Assembly: GCA_002390285.1 (NCBI GenBank)
Contig: DGPB01000016.1
Span: forward strand, 1-64,000
DNA: 64,000 bases
Direction of reading: 5' to 3'
Origin: Cellvibrionales bacterium UBA4451
GTDB taxonomy: Bacteria > Pseudomonadota > Gammaproteobacteria > Pseudomonadales > Porticoccaceae
Shown piece after piece: positions 33,568 through 42,853 of the stretch. Each line of letters starts with the position of its first letter. Within the stretch, counting starts at the first letter, position 1. The notes beneath the pieces were generated by a model. That model was given only the letters and a program-made list of their open reading frames with translations, was not told the DNA's origin and did no database searches. The position numbers were made by a program, and so were the translations under genes.

Positions 33568-35739
33568 TTAACCTGCACAGGGACTTAGTTTAGCGTAGGA
33601 CTGCACCAACCACTTGCTGCCGGCAGTATCAAAATTGACCTGGATCCGAGCGTTGGGGCCGTTACCTTCAAAATTTAAGATGACACCTTCACCAAAGACC
33701 TGATGCTGAACCCGCTGGCCTAGGGCCAAACCAGTATCTGTGCCTTGATCACTGAAGCCTGTCGCCGCTTTTTTAGCATAACTGGTGGCTCGGGTAATCT
33801 GCGCTCTCAGGCGCACCTCTTCAATATATTCTGTAGGAATATCACGCACAAAACGAGATACGCTGTTGTAGCTTTCTGTGCCGTACTGCTGACGAGACTC
33901 CGCAAAGGTAAGATACAGTTTTTGCATGGCGCGGGTTATACCCACATAGGCCAGCCTGCGTTCTTCTTCAAGCCGGCCAGGTTCTTCCGCTGACATCCTA
34001 TGGGGAAACAGGTTTTCTTCCATTCCCGCCAAAAATACCAACGGAAACTCCAACCCCTTGGCGGAGTGCAGTGTCATTAACTGAACCGCATCATCGCCCA
34101 CATCGGCCTGGCGGTCCCCCGCATCAAGTGCGGCCTGATCGAGGAATTGGGGCAGGGCGGGCAGGTCTTTATCTTCCGGTTCAAAACCCCGACAGGCAAT
34201 GACCAGTTCTTGCAAGTTCTCGACCCGAGACTGTCCACGATCACCCTTTTCACGACGATAAAAATCGATCAAACCACTGCCTTCAATGGTGTGATCAACC
34301 TGCTCGTGTAGGGGTAAATTTTTACTATCTTGATCTTGCTGGTTAATCAAAGAGATGAAGCCCTGCACCGCAGAGCTGGCTCGACCTGATAATTCACCGT
34401 TGGCAACAGCCTTTTCCACCGCACTCCACATCGACAGGCCTTCATCTCGAGCAAACTTCCGCAAAATTTGTATGGTTTTATCACCAATGCCCCGCGTTGG
34501 CGTGTTCACCACCCGCTCAAATGCAGCGTCATCGTTGCGATTTATGATTAATCGCAAGTAGGCTAGAGCATTACGAATCTCCTGTCGCTCATAGAACTTT
34601 TGACCGCCATAGATTCGATAAGGTATCTGGGCACGCAGTAGTGCCTCCTCTAAGACTCGCGACTGGGCATTTGATCGGTAAAGAATCGCGGATTCACTAC
34701 GCAAATTTCCATCCTTTACCCAATCATTTAAACGATCGGCAATAAAGCGTGCTTCATCATGTTCATTGAATGCTGAATAGAGTGAAATCAGCTCACCCTC
34801 AACATCTTCAGTCCAAAGATTTTTACCCAGCCTGTCGGTATTTCGAGAAATAACGGCATTGGCCGCTTCAAGAATATTTTTGGTAGAGCGGTAGTTTTGT
34901 TCCAGCCTCACCGTCGCGGTATTTGGATAATCCCGGCTAAAATTAAGAATGTTTTCGACTTTGGCCCCACGCCAACCATAGATAGATTGGTCGTCATCAC
35001 CTACGGCGGTTATACGAATATGTTGACCTGCCAACACTCTCAACCAGGCATATTGAATGGCGTTGGTATCCTGGAATTCATCCACTAGAATTTGGCCGAA
35101 ACGCTGCTGATAATGCGCCAGCACCTCGGGTTTGTTTAGCCATAATTCATGGGCACGCAACAGCAGCTCACCAAAATCCACCATACCTCCACGCTCACAG
35201 GCTTCTTCATAGCTTGAATAGATTTGCAACATGGTCCGCTGGTAGGGGTCTTGGGCGGGCTGTAAATGCTTGGAGCGCAGGCCTTCGTCTTTCTGGCTAT
35301 TGATGAATGACTGCGCCTGCCGATAGGGCCAACGACTGTCATCTATACCCAATGCTTGATACACACGCTTAACCAATCGCAGCTGATCATCACTGTCCAG
35401 TATCTGGAAATTCTCTGGTAAACCCGCATCCTGCCAATGCATTTTTAACAAGCGGTGTGCGAGACCATGGAAGGTGCCCACCCACATACCTTTGGACGAA
35501 TACCCGAGCATATCGTCTAGGCGACCGCGCATCTCTTTAGCGGCTTTGTTGGTAAAGGTGACCGCCAGTACGCCGTAGGGCGAGAGTTGTTCCACTTGAA
35601 TTAACCAGGCGATTCGATGAACCAATACGCGGGTTTTACCACTACCGGCACCGGCAAGTACCAACAAATGGCTGTCGGTATTCGATACGGCTTCACGTTG
35701 AGCGGGGTTGAGAGGGTCGAGAATTGCTGTCACATCCAT
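33568..35739 (-). CDS. uvrD: DNA helicase II, UvrD/Rep superfamily 1A
   Basis: A 723-aa 3'-5' helicase for nucleotide-excision and mismatch repair. Motifs: Walker A LAGAGSGKTRVL, TFTNKAAKEM, DEFQDTN, GDDDQSIYGWRGA, EQNYRST, LMTLHSAKGLEF and VGITRAM. A C-terminal tudor-like segment (LGQRVQHQVFGEGVILNFEGNG) identifies UvrD rather than Rep. The ATG at 35739 (MDVTAILDPLNPAQREAV) fits the family; 35766 gives nine additional residues. It is divergent from the hexR-like regulator. Confidence 0.93.
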   Translation of the reverse strand: MDVTAILDPLNPAQREAVSNTDSHLLVLAGAGSGKTRVLVHRIAWLIQVEQLSPYGVLAVTFTNKAAKEMRGRLDDMLGYSSKGMWVGTFHGLAHRLLKMHWQDAGLPENFQILDSDDQLRLVKRVYQALGIDDSRWPYRQAQSFINSQKDEGLRSKHLQPAQDPYQRTMLQIYSSYEEACERGGMVDFGELLLRAHELWLNKPEVLAHYQQRFGQILVDEFQDTNAIQYAWLRVLAGQHIRITAVGDDDQSIYGWRGAKVENILNFSRDYPNTATVRLEQNYRSTKNILEAANAVISRNTDRLGKNLWTEDVEGELISLYSAFNEHDEARFIADRLNDWVKDGNLRSESAILYRSNAQSRVLEEALLRAQIPYRIYGGQKFYERQEIRNALAYLRLIINRNDDAAFERVVNTPTRGIGDKTIQILRKFARDEGLSMWSAVEKAVANGELSGRASSAVQGFISLINQQDQDSKNLPLHEQVDHTIEGSGLIDFYRREKGDRGQSRVENLQELVIACRGFEPEDKDLPALPQFLDQAALDAGDRQADVGDDAVQLMTLHSAKGLEFPLVFLAGMEENLFPHRMSAEEPGRLEEERRLAYVGITRAMQKLYLTFAESRQQYGTESYNSVSRFVRDIPTEYIEEVRLRAQITRATSYAKKAATGFSDQGTDTGLALGQRVQHQVFGEGVILNFEGNGPNARIQVNFDTAGSKWLVQSYAKLSPCAG

Positions 35740-35837
35740 GGAGCAGAATTCTAGCAGAACCGGCATCCTATTAGGGTGGTCGTACCGGTTTATTCGGTCA
35801 TTTTAAGTCTCTCTCAAACTACAAGAATTCCATTTTC

Positions 35838-35854
35838 TTGTAAATTATTTACAA
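35838..35854. promoter_or_regulatory. Operator-like palindrome upstream of the hexR-like gene
   Basis: TTGTAAATTATTTACAA is a perfect 17-bp palindrome around its central base, 28 bp before the regulator's start codon. Its TGTA...TACA ends match the HexR consensus (about TGTARTWWWATTACA). It overlaps a possible -10 (TACAAT, 35850-35855), so autorepression is likely. Confidence 0.6.
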
Positions 35855-35881
35855 TAGGGACTTCACAAAAGGATACCAGCC

Positions 35882-36742
35882 ATGAAGCCGGCAGAACTCA
35901 CACTCGCCATCAGCAATAATCTGCACAACATGCGTAAGTCTGAGCGCAAAGTGGCGGAATTTATTCTGGCCAACCTCACCGAGGTTATCCGGATGAGAAT
36001 AGTCGATTTGGCCGAGTCCGCAGAGGTAAGTGAGCCCACGGTGGTTCGGTTCTGTCGCGCTGTGGGCTGTGATGGTTTTCAGGATTTTAAATTGGCACTG
36101 GCTCAACAGTTGGCTTCGAGTCCCAGTTACGGCCAAATTGCCGTCACTGATACAGACTCTGTGTCTGAATACACATTTAAGGTGTTTGACTCAACCGTCG
36201 ATACCCTACTGAAAGTCAGGGATTCCCTTGACTTAGACATGCTCGATCGCGCTGTGCAGGCTATTTGTGCCGCCAACCGGGTAGAGTTTTTTGGCTTCGG
36301 TGCATCGGCGGCTGTGGCCTTTGATGCCCAACACAAGTTTTTTCGACTACAGGTATCGGCCGCAGCGTATGCAGATCCCCACTTACAGAATATGTCAGCA
36401 ACCTCTATGGCTCCCGGTGATGTGGTTATTGCCATCTCTCAATCCGGGCGTACTACCACTCTGATTAATGCTATTGAACGCGTAAAGAGCAGGGGTGCTC
36501 TGGTGATTGGCATCGCTCCCTCGGGAACCCCGGTGGCGGAGGCGGCAACTATTCCTCTCACCATTGATGCCAAGGAAGACATCCAGATTTACACACCCCT
36601 GTCTTCCCGCATTGCCCACTTGGTGGTAATTGATGTCCTGGCCATTGGTGTTGCCAAGCACAAGGGAGGTCAACTTCAGGAACACTTATTGGAGCTCCAA
36701 CACGGCTTGGAAGCATTACGATCTCCTCTGAAAACCTCGTAA
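35882..36742 (+). CDS. hexR: RpiR-family transcriptional regulator, HexR-like
   Basis: A 286-aa regulator with an N-terminal RpiR helix-turn-helix (about 1-80; MRIVDLAESAEVSEPTVVRFCRAVGCDGFQDFK) and a C-terminal SIS sugar-phosphate domain (RVEFFGFGASAAVAFDAQHKFFRL; VVIAISQSGRTTTLINAI). HexR senses 2-keto-3-deoxy-6-phosphogluconate and represses central carbon genes. No zwf, edd or eda gene lies in this window, so the exact regulon is unseen. AAAGGAT about seven bases upstream supports the ATG. Confidence 0.82.
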   Translation: MKPAELTLAISNNLHNMRKSERKVAEFILANLTEVIRMRIVDLAESAEVSEPTVVRFCRAVGCDGFQDFKLALAQQLASSPSYGQIAVTDTDSVSEYTFKVFDSTVDTLLKVRDSLDLDMLDRAVQAICAANRVEFFGFGASAAVAFDAQHKFFRLQVSAAAYADPHLQNMSATSMAPGDVVIAISQSGRTTTLINAIERVKSRGALVIGIAPSGTPVAEAATIPLTIDAKEDIQIYTPLSSRIAHLVVIDVLAIGVAKHKGGQLQEHLLELQHGLEALRSPLKTS

Positions 36743-36831
36743 CCTCTAAAAGTTTATACTGCCTTATCTCCAACCAGTAGGTGCTGGCTGTTTGCCGTTG
36801 AGCCAATAACTGTCTACTCTTTATTGCTTTT

Positions 36832-37563
36832 TTAGGGCGCTAAAATGACTAATGGTGGGGCTCCCGACTCTATTCGGCGATTGAGCTCCTGCCACGTTTT
36901 GAGGGTGTCGGCCTTACCGACTTTTTCCTGCTGACTACGGGTTTTGGCTAACCACAGGTCTTTACCATTAAAGCTGTAGACGGGCATAAGGTCCATTCTG
37001 TCGGTAGCAAGCCGAATACCCCGTTGAAGGTTGTCGAGGATAAGCGGTACCGCGGTAGATTCAGGGTAATAAGCCAGCACCATATGAGCCTTGTTCAGCG
37101 TCAGCGCTTTAACATACGTTAACCGCATTTTCCCCATCTCCACGCCCATTTTTTCTAGGGTAAAGTACTTGGCAACACTGAAGTCCTCGCAATCACCTGC
37201 ATCCACAATCAGAAATTCTAGTGGCGTAGCCCAGTAATCCTCCTGCTGCCAAACCTCACGATCATCCACAAAGCGAGCGCCATTAAAAAAATCATTGACT
37301 TGCTTTAGCCTCTCTTGCTCTATCGATGAAGCCGGAGATAGGATCATCTGTTGCCAGTGCCTAACTCGTGCCTCGGCCAGAGGGCCATAGAGCTGACCAA
37401 TTTCTAGTATTTCCGCCTCGCTCATCGTCGTCGCAGGCTGGGTGACTGGCGGTTTTGAAACAGGGCTTACCGAAACGGGCTGACTTGAGCAGCCACAAAC
37501 CAAGACCAATATCAAACAGAGAAACAACAGGAGTGAGCGCTCACTTACAGCTTGTATGGCCAT
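36832..37563 (-). CDS. Transglutaminase-like cysteine protease (BTLCP/LapG-like) lipoprotein
   Basis: A 243-aa exported protein with a lipobox-like signal (LVLVCGCSSQ, Cys near residue 25). The catalytic triad of bacterial transglutaminase-like cysteine proteases is readable: Cys in DAGDCEDFSVAKY, His in LNKAHMVLAYYP and Asp in PLILDNLQ. LapG of this family cleaves the biofilm adhesin LapA in the periplasm under LapD control. No LapD or large adhesin lies nearby, and lipoprotein anchoring is unusual for LapG. Its stop lies 89 bp from the convergent hexR-like gene. Confidence 0.8.
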   Translation of the reverse strand: MAIQAVSERSLLLFLCLILVLVCGCSSQPVSVSPVSKPPVTQPATTMSEAEILEIGQLYGPLAEARVRHWQQMILSPASSIEQERLKQVNDFFNGARFVDDREVWQQEDYWATPLEFLIVDAGDCEDFSVAKYFTLEKMGVEMGKMRLTYVKALTLNKAHMVLAYYPESTAVPLILDNLQRGIRLATDRMDLMPVYSFNGKDLWLAKTRSQQEKVGKADTLKTWQELNRRIESGAPPLVILAP

Positions 37564-37566
37564 ACT

Positions 37567-39396
37567 TTATTCTACTGTTACCGACTTAGCTAAATTGCGC
37601 GGCTGATCCACATCGGTGCCCTTAAGCACTGCCACATGGTAAGAGAGCAGCTGCAGTGGAATAGTGTATATAATCGCTTCAAGGCTCTCCGGCACGTGGG
37701 GAATATTCATCACGGTTACACCAGGCTCATTTTCAAATCCGGCATCTTTGTCCGCAAAAACAAACAACTGCCCACCGCGAGCTTTAACCTCGTGAAGATT
37801 CGATTTCAATTTTTCAAGCAATTCATTGTTGGGCGCTACGGCAACGACAGGCATGTCACTGTCAACCAGCGCTAAAGGACCATGCTTTAGTTCACCCGAT
37901 GGGTAGGCTTCTGCATGAATATAGGAAATTTCCTTGAGCTTCAGTGCGCCTTCAAGAGCCACTGGGTACTGCACACCACGCCCTAAAAATAACGCATGGT
38001 GTTTATCGGCAAAGCACTCGAAGATTCTTTCTATCTCAGAATCCAGTGATAATGTTTGTCTACACAATTCGGGTAATTGATGCAGAGCTGCCACCAATGC
38101 CTGCTCCTTTTGCTCATCTAGGCCATGGCTCCGGCCGAGGCCTATGCAAAGTAACTGTAACGCCACTAACTGAGCGGTAAAGGCCTTGGTCGACGCCACA
38201 CCTATTTCTGGGCCAGCGTAAGTCATTAATGTCAAATCAGATTCTCGAACCAATGAGCTATTGGCCACATTACAGATAACCAGACTTGCAAGATAACCAG
38301 CTTTTTTTGCTGACTGGAGCGCCGCAAGAGTATCCGCCGTTTCTCCAGACTGGGAAATGGTGACAAATAGCGTATTTTCAGGCACCACCACTTTGCGATA
38401 GCGATATTCACTGGCCACTTCCACTTGGCAAGGGATTCCCGCCCACTCCTCAAGCCAGTATCGGGCCACCAAACCTGCGTGATAGCTCGTACCGCAGGCC
38501 ACAATATGTACGGCTTTGACTTGGGGGAAAACCTTGCTTGCCTCTGCACCAAATGCTTCAGGCAACACATGTTTATCACTAATCCGTCCTTGTAAGGTAT
38601 TTTCAAGCACGCTCGACTGCTCAAAAATCTCTTTCATCATGTAATGGCGGTAACCGCCTTTATCTGTCACATCCTCACCGCCAGAGAGGGTGACAACTTC
38701 CCGCGCTGTATCGGAGCCACTGTGATCAACAATGGTATATTTTCCGTTTCTCAGCTCTACCAAGTCACCTTCCTTCAGGAAAATAAACCGATCCGTTACT
38801 TGGCGTAACGCCATTTGGTCCGAAGCAATAAAGTTTTCCTCGATACCAACACCCACGACGAGCGGGCTGCCACTACGAGTTCCAATCAGCACTTCAGGCT
38901 CTCGGGCACAAATAACACCAAGGGCATAGGCGCCATCCAATTGAGACACGGTCTTTTGTACCGCATCTTTCAGCGAGCTAGCTGTTTTCAGGGTGTGATG
39001 AATCAGGTGTGCGACGACTTCAGTATCGGTATCCGATACAAAATCGTAACCGAGGCCCGTTAGCTCGGCACGTAATTCATTGTGATTTTCAATTATTCCA
39101 TTATGAACCACCGCCACATCATCGGAGACATGTGGGTGGGCATTAGCTTCATTGGGTATGCCATGGGTAGCCCAGCGAGTATGGGCGATACCCAGTGTTC
39201 CACCAGTTGGTGTGCTCGCCAGCTTATCAATGAGTCCGACCACCTTACCTGCATTTTTGCGTACTTGAAGTGCGCCCGTCTCATCCAAGACAGCCAGGCC
39301 CGCAGAGTCGTAGCCACGGTATTCAAGCCGATTCAGGCCCTCAATTAAAATACCGGTGACATTTCGCTGCGCCGCAGCACCAACAATTCCACACAT
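37567..39396 (-). CDS. glmS: Glutamine--fructose-6-phosphate aminotransferase
   Basis: A 609-aa enzyme making glucosamine-6-phosphate for peptidoglycan and LPS. The N-terminal glutaminase begins MCGIVGAAAQR with the nucleophile Cys2 and has GIAHTRWATHG. Two SIS domains bind fructose-6-phosphate (ACGTSYHAGLVARYW, TISQSGETADT, LGRGVQYPVALEGALKLKEISYIHAEAY). The C-terminus LAKSVTVE is conserved. It follows glmU by 50 bp, so both UDP-GlcNAc steps are encoded together downstream of atpC. Confidence 0.97.
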   Translation of the reverse strand: MCGIVGAAAQRNVTGILIEGLNRLEYRGYDSAGLAVLDETGALQVRKNAGKVVGLIDKLASTPTGGTLGIAHTRWATHGIPNEANAHPHVSDDVAVVHNGIIENHNELRAELTGLGYDFVSDTDTEVVAHLIHHTLKTASSLKDAVQKTVSQLDGAYALGVICAREPEVLIGTRSGSPLVVGVGIEENFIASDQMALRQVTDRFIFLKEGDLVELRNGKYTIVDHSGSDTAREVVTLSGGEDVTDKGGYRHYMMKEIFEQSSVLENTLQGRISDKHVLPEAFGAEASKVFPQVKAVHIVACGTSYHAGLVARYWLEEWAGIPCQVEVASEYRYRKVVVPENTLFVTISQSGETADTLAALQSAKKAGYLASLVICNVANSSLVRESDLTLMTYAGPEIGVASTKAFTAQLVALQLLCIGLGRSHGLDEQKEQALVAALHQLPELCRQTLSLDSEIERIFECFADKHHALFLGRGVQYPVALEGALKLKEISYIHAEAYPSGELKHGPLALVDSDMPVVAVAPNNELLEKLKSNLHEVKARGGQLFVFADKDAGFENEPGVTVMNIPHVPESLEAIIYTIPLQLLSYHVAVLKGTDVDQPRNLAKSVTVE

Positions 39397-39446
39397 AACT
39401 TTTTCCGATAGATTTTTTTGCGTATTTTTTCAGTTACTTGAAAGTA

Positions 39447-40811
39447 TCAGCCTTTTTTTGAGGGCCGCTTCCAGTCTGAGATAATTCTCTGTGTTGCGCG
39501 TGTCAGCCCAAGTTCATTATCGGGCACATCCTTGTTAATGGTAGAGCCCGCACCAACCGTGGCATTGTTGCCAACCGTAACCGGCGCAACCAGTGCAGTG
39601 TTAGAGCCAATAAAGGCATTATCACCGATGGTCGTTTTGTGTTTATTCACGCCATCGTAATTACAGGTAATAGTACCCGCACCCACATTTACATTTTCGC
39701 CTAGCTCCGCATCGCCCACATAGCTTAGATGGTTGATTTTGCTGCCTTTTCCCACATTAACTTTTTTGGTCTCAACAAAATTCCCAACCTTCACCTCATC
39801 TGCCAACACCGTACCGGAACGCAATCGCGCAAAAGGGCCAATCACCGCATTTTTTCCTATTTGGCTTTCTTCGATAACACTGTTGGCCTTTATCTCAACG
39901 CCGTCACCAATGGCGCTATTTATAATCAAACAGTTCGGGCCTATTTTTATATTGCTCCCGAGAACCACGTCTCCCTCAAAAATAGCATTAATATCAATAA
40001 AATTGTCTGTACCCGTTTGGAGGGTACCACGTACATCTACCCTAGCTGAATCCGCTAAGGTATTACCTTCTGCCATGAGCTTTGCAGCCTGCCGTCGCTG
40101 GTAATAACGCTCAAGGTTGTTGAGTTGTAACCGGTTATTAACACCCTCAACTTCTTCTGCAGATTCAGGGTGTAATGTCTCAACCCGGAAACCTGCGCTA
40201 CGCGCAATCGAAATAATATCTGTCAGATAATATTCTCCCTGTGCGTTCTCATTGCCAATTTGGGGCAACCACTCCTGCAGACATTTGCTAGGAAGCGCCA
40301 ATACACCGGTATTTACTTCAGATATTTGTAGCTGCGCTTCAGAGGCATCCTTCTGCTCAACAATGGCCTCTACCAGGCCGTTCTCATCTCTTACTATACG
40401 ACCATAACCCGCGGGATCGGCCAACAGAACCGTGAGCAGTGACATGCTCCGATCGCTCACTTTATGGAGCATCTGTGCAATGGTCTCTGCACTAATCAAC
40501 GGAACGTCCCCATAGAGGATGAGGGTGATGCCATTTGAATGTAATAGCGGAGCGGCCTGTAAAACAGCATGGGCTGTGCCAAGCTGATCTGTTTGCTCGA
40601 TATATCTGAGATTATCGCCACGTACGCTCAACCGTACTTGCTCAGCTCCGTGGCCAGTAACTACCAGGATACTTGCATCATCAACAGTTCTTGCTGCATC
40701 AACCACATGCTGCAATAGGGGGCGGCCAGCAAGACAATGCAGAACCTTGGGAAGACTAGATTTCATCCTTGTGCCTTTCCCTGCAGCAAGAATCACGATA
40801 TCTGTTGCCAT
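39447..40811 (-). CDS. glmU: Bifunctional UDP-N-acetylglucosamine pyrophosphorylase / glucosamine-1-phosphate acetyltransferase
   Basis: A 454-aa bifunctional enzyme. The N-terminal uridylyltransferase has LAAGKGTRMKSSLPKVLH and YGDVPLI. From about residue 250 a left-handed beta-helix carries the acetyltransferase with hexapeptide repeats (IGPNCLIINSAIGDGVEI; ITCNYDGVNKHKTTIGDNAFIGSN). Length matches E. coli. It lies between atpC and glmS as in Pseudomonas, but no glmR intervenes. Confidence 0.97.
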   Translation of the reverse strand: MATDIVILAAGKGTRMKSSLPKVLHCLAGRPLLQHVVDAARTVDDASILVVTGHGAEQVRLSVRGDNLRYIEQTDQLGTAHAVLQAAPLLHSNGITLILYGDVPLISAETIAQMLHKVSDRSMSLLTVLLADPAGYGRIVRDENGLVEAIVEQKDASEAQLQISEVNTGVLALPSKCLQEWLPQIGNENAQGEYYLTDIISIARSAGFRVETLHPESAEEVEGVNNRLQLNNLERYYQRRQAAKLMAEGNTLADSARVDVRGTLQTGTDNFIDINAIFEGDVVLGSNIKIGPNCLIINSAIGDGVEIKANSVIEESQIGKNAVIGPFARLRSGTVLADEVKVGNFVETKKVNVGKGSKINHLSYVGDAELGENVNVGAGTITCNYDGVNKHKTTIGDNAFIGSNTALVAPVTVGNNATVGAGSTINKDVPDNELGLTRATQRIISDWKRPSKKG

Positions 40812-40913
40812 ATCTATTCCTAGGTTTTTGGGTATTTAATCAGGAACCATAGCTGATTGCCACGACTTGCCCCACCGAAGATTCATCCTGTCCTACCATA
40901 AAATAAGAGCCAC

Positions 40914-40937
40914 AAAAAAAGGCGGCCAAAGCCACCT
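40914..40937 (-). terminator. Rho-independent terminator of the atp operon
   Basis: Read leftwards, AGGTGGC (40937-40931), TTTG loop, GCCGCCT (40926-40920), then a run of U residues to 40914; one G-U pair in the stem. It lies just after the atpC stop. Confidence 0.85.
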
Positions 40938-40960
40938 CTTTTAATCAGTTACTCGTGCAG

Positions 40961-41392
40961 TTAGTGCTTGCCACCCAATTTCTTCCGCAACTGATCGATC
41001 GTACGGAGCTGTGCTGCTGCCACGGCCAACTGAGAAGCTGCTCGGGAGTAGTCAAACTCACCACTCTGATTAGACAGCTCATGTTCAGCTTGCTTCTTCG
41101 CTTCCAGCGCTGCGGCTTCATCAAGATCATCCGCACGCAAGGCCGTGTCAGACAGGATAGAAATAATATTTGGCTGTACCTCAAGGTACCCACCTGAGAG
41201 GTAATAAATTTCCTCTTCACCATCCTGTTTTATGATGCGAACCGGTCCCGGCTTCAGGTCGGTGAGTAACGGTGCATGGCCAAACGTTATACCCAATTCA
41301 CCCTGGGAACCCGTAGCCACTACCAGCTCAACCAACCCCGAAAACAAGGATTGTTCGGCACTTACAATGTCACAATGGACAGTCATAGCCAT
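40961..41392 (-). CDS. atpC: ATP synthase epsilon subunit
   Basis: A 143-aa epsilon subunit of F1: an N-terminal beta sandwich (about 1-85; VATGSQGELGITFGHAPLLTDLKPG) and a C-terminal helical hairpin. It couples rotation of the central stalk and can inhibit hydrolysis. It is the last gene of the complete atpIBEFHAGDC operon and is followed by a strong terminator. Confidence 0.96.
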   Translation of the reverse strand: MAMTVHCDIVSAEQSLFSGLVELVVATGSQGELGITFGHAPLLTDLKPGPVRIIKQDGEEEIYYLSGGYLEVQPNIISILSDTALRADDLDEAAALEAKKQAEHELSNQSGEFDYSRAASQLAVAAAQLRTIDQLRKKLGGKH

Positions 41393-41413
41393 ATCTTAAC
41401 GCCTTTCTTGCGT

Positions 41414-42814
41414 CTACTTAAGCTTTTCAGCTTTTTCAACAGCTTCGTCAATGGTGCCAACCATATAGAACGCCTGCTCTGGCAGGTGATCATAGTCGCC
41501 ATTAAGGATTCCCTGGAAGCCGGCAATAGTTTGTTTCAGTGAAACGTATTTGCCTGGTGAACCAGTAAAGATTTCTGCAACGTGGAAAGGCTGTGACAAG
41601 AAACGCTCAATCTTACGGGCGCGAGCTACCACTTGCTTATCTTCTTCAGACAGCTCATCCATACCTAGAATGGCAATAATATCTTTCAGTTCTTTAAAGC
41701 GCTGCAATACAGATTGCACACCACGAGCCACGTCATAGTGCTCCTGACCAACAATCAGTGGGTCCATCTGACGAGATGTTGAATCCAGTGGATCTACAGC
41801 TGGGTAAATACCTTTAGAGGCAATATCACGACTCAGTACAACGGTTGAGTCCAAGTGAGCAAAGGTGGTTGCAGGAGATGGATCCGTCAAATCATCCGCA
41901 GGTACATATACCGCCTGTACAGATGTAATCGAACCCGTCTTAGTAGAAGTAATACGCTCTTGAAGTACGCCCATTTCTTCTGCAAGAGTAGGCTGATAAC
42001 CTACCGCAGATGGCATACGACCCAACAGAGCAGACACCTCAGTACCCGCCAAGGTGTAACGATAGATGTTGTCCACGAAGAACAAGACGTCTTTACCTTC
42101 ATCACGAAATTTTTCTGCCATAGTCAGACCGGTCAGCGCAACACGGAGTCTGTTTCCGGGTGGCTCATTCATCTGTCCGTATACCATGGCAACTTTAGAC
42201 TCGCTTGGCGTCTCAACGTTAACAACGCCAGATTCCTGCATTTCAAAGTAGAAATCGTTACCTTCACGAGTACGCTCACCAACACCAGCAAACACTGACA
42301 AACCTGCGTGCTCAGTAGCAATGTTATTGATCAGCTCCATCATGTTGACGGTTTTACCTACACCCGCACCACCGAACAGACCAACTTTACCGCCTTTGGC
42401 AAAGGGGCATACCAGATCGATTACCTTGATACCGGTTTCCAACAATTCATTGGAGGCCGCCAGCTCGTCATAGGCTGGTGGCTTACGGTGAATAGATGCA
42501 CGCTCCTTCTCACCGATAGGACCCTTTTCATCAATGGGGTTGCCCAGCACATCCATGATACGGCCCAGGGTTTCTATGCCAACAGGAACAGATATGGGCG
42601 CGTTGCTATTGCTAACGCTGAGTCCGCGGCTAATACCTTCGGAAGAACCCATAGCAATGGTGCGCACAACACCGTCACCCAGCTGCTGTTGAACTTCAAG
42701 GGTTAAACCTTTCTCTTCAACCATTAGTGCGTCATACACGTTAGGCACTTGATCGCGCGAGAATTCCACGTCGATAACAGCGCCGATAATTTGAACGATA
42801 CGTCCGCTACTCAT
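41414..42814 (-). CDS. atpD: ATP synthase beta subunit
   Basis: A 466-aa catalytic subunit of F1. Walker A is GGAGVGKTVNMMEL, the catalytic Glu lies in GVGERTREGNDFYFEM, Walker B is VLFFVDNIYRYT, and the DELSEEDK motif (C-terminal, lever) is present. It makes ATP at three alternating sites. It sits between atpG and atpC. Confidence 0.98.
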   Translation of the reverse strand: MSSGRIVQIIGAVIDVEFSRDQVPNVYDALMVEEKGLTLEVQQQLGDGVVRTIAMGSSEGISRGLSVSNSNAPISVPVGIETLGRIMDVLGNPIDEKGPIGEKERASIHRKPPAYDELAASNELLETGIKVIDLVCPFAKGGKVGLFGGAGVGKTVNMMELINNIATEHAGLSVFAGVGERTREGNDFYFEMQESGVVNVETPSESKVAMVYGQMNEPPGNRLRVALTGLTMAEKFRDEGKDVLFFVDNIYRYTLAGTEVSALLGRMPSAVGYQPTLAEEMGVLQERITSTKTGSITSVQAVYVPADDLTDPSPATTFAHLDSTVVLSRDIASKGIYPAVDPLDSTSRQMDPLIVGQEHYDVARGVQSVLQRFKELKDIIAILGMDELSEEDKQVVARARKIERFLSQPFHVAEIFTGSPGKYVSLKQTIAGFQGILNGDYDHLPEQAFYMVGTIDEAVEKAEKLK

Positions 42815-42853
42815 TGTCCGGTTCCTCTTAAACTAAACCTTAAAAATCTTTGG

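Noticed and set aside
37567..39446. glmS ribozyme or glucosamine-responsive leader
   Set aside because: The glmU-glmS gap is only 50 bp and no catalytic fold is apparent; that ribozyme is a Firmicutes feature.
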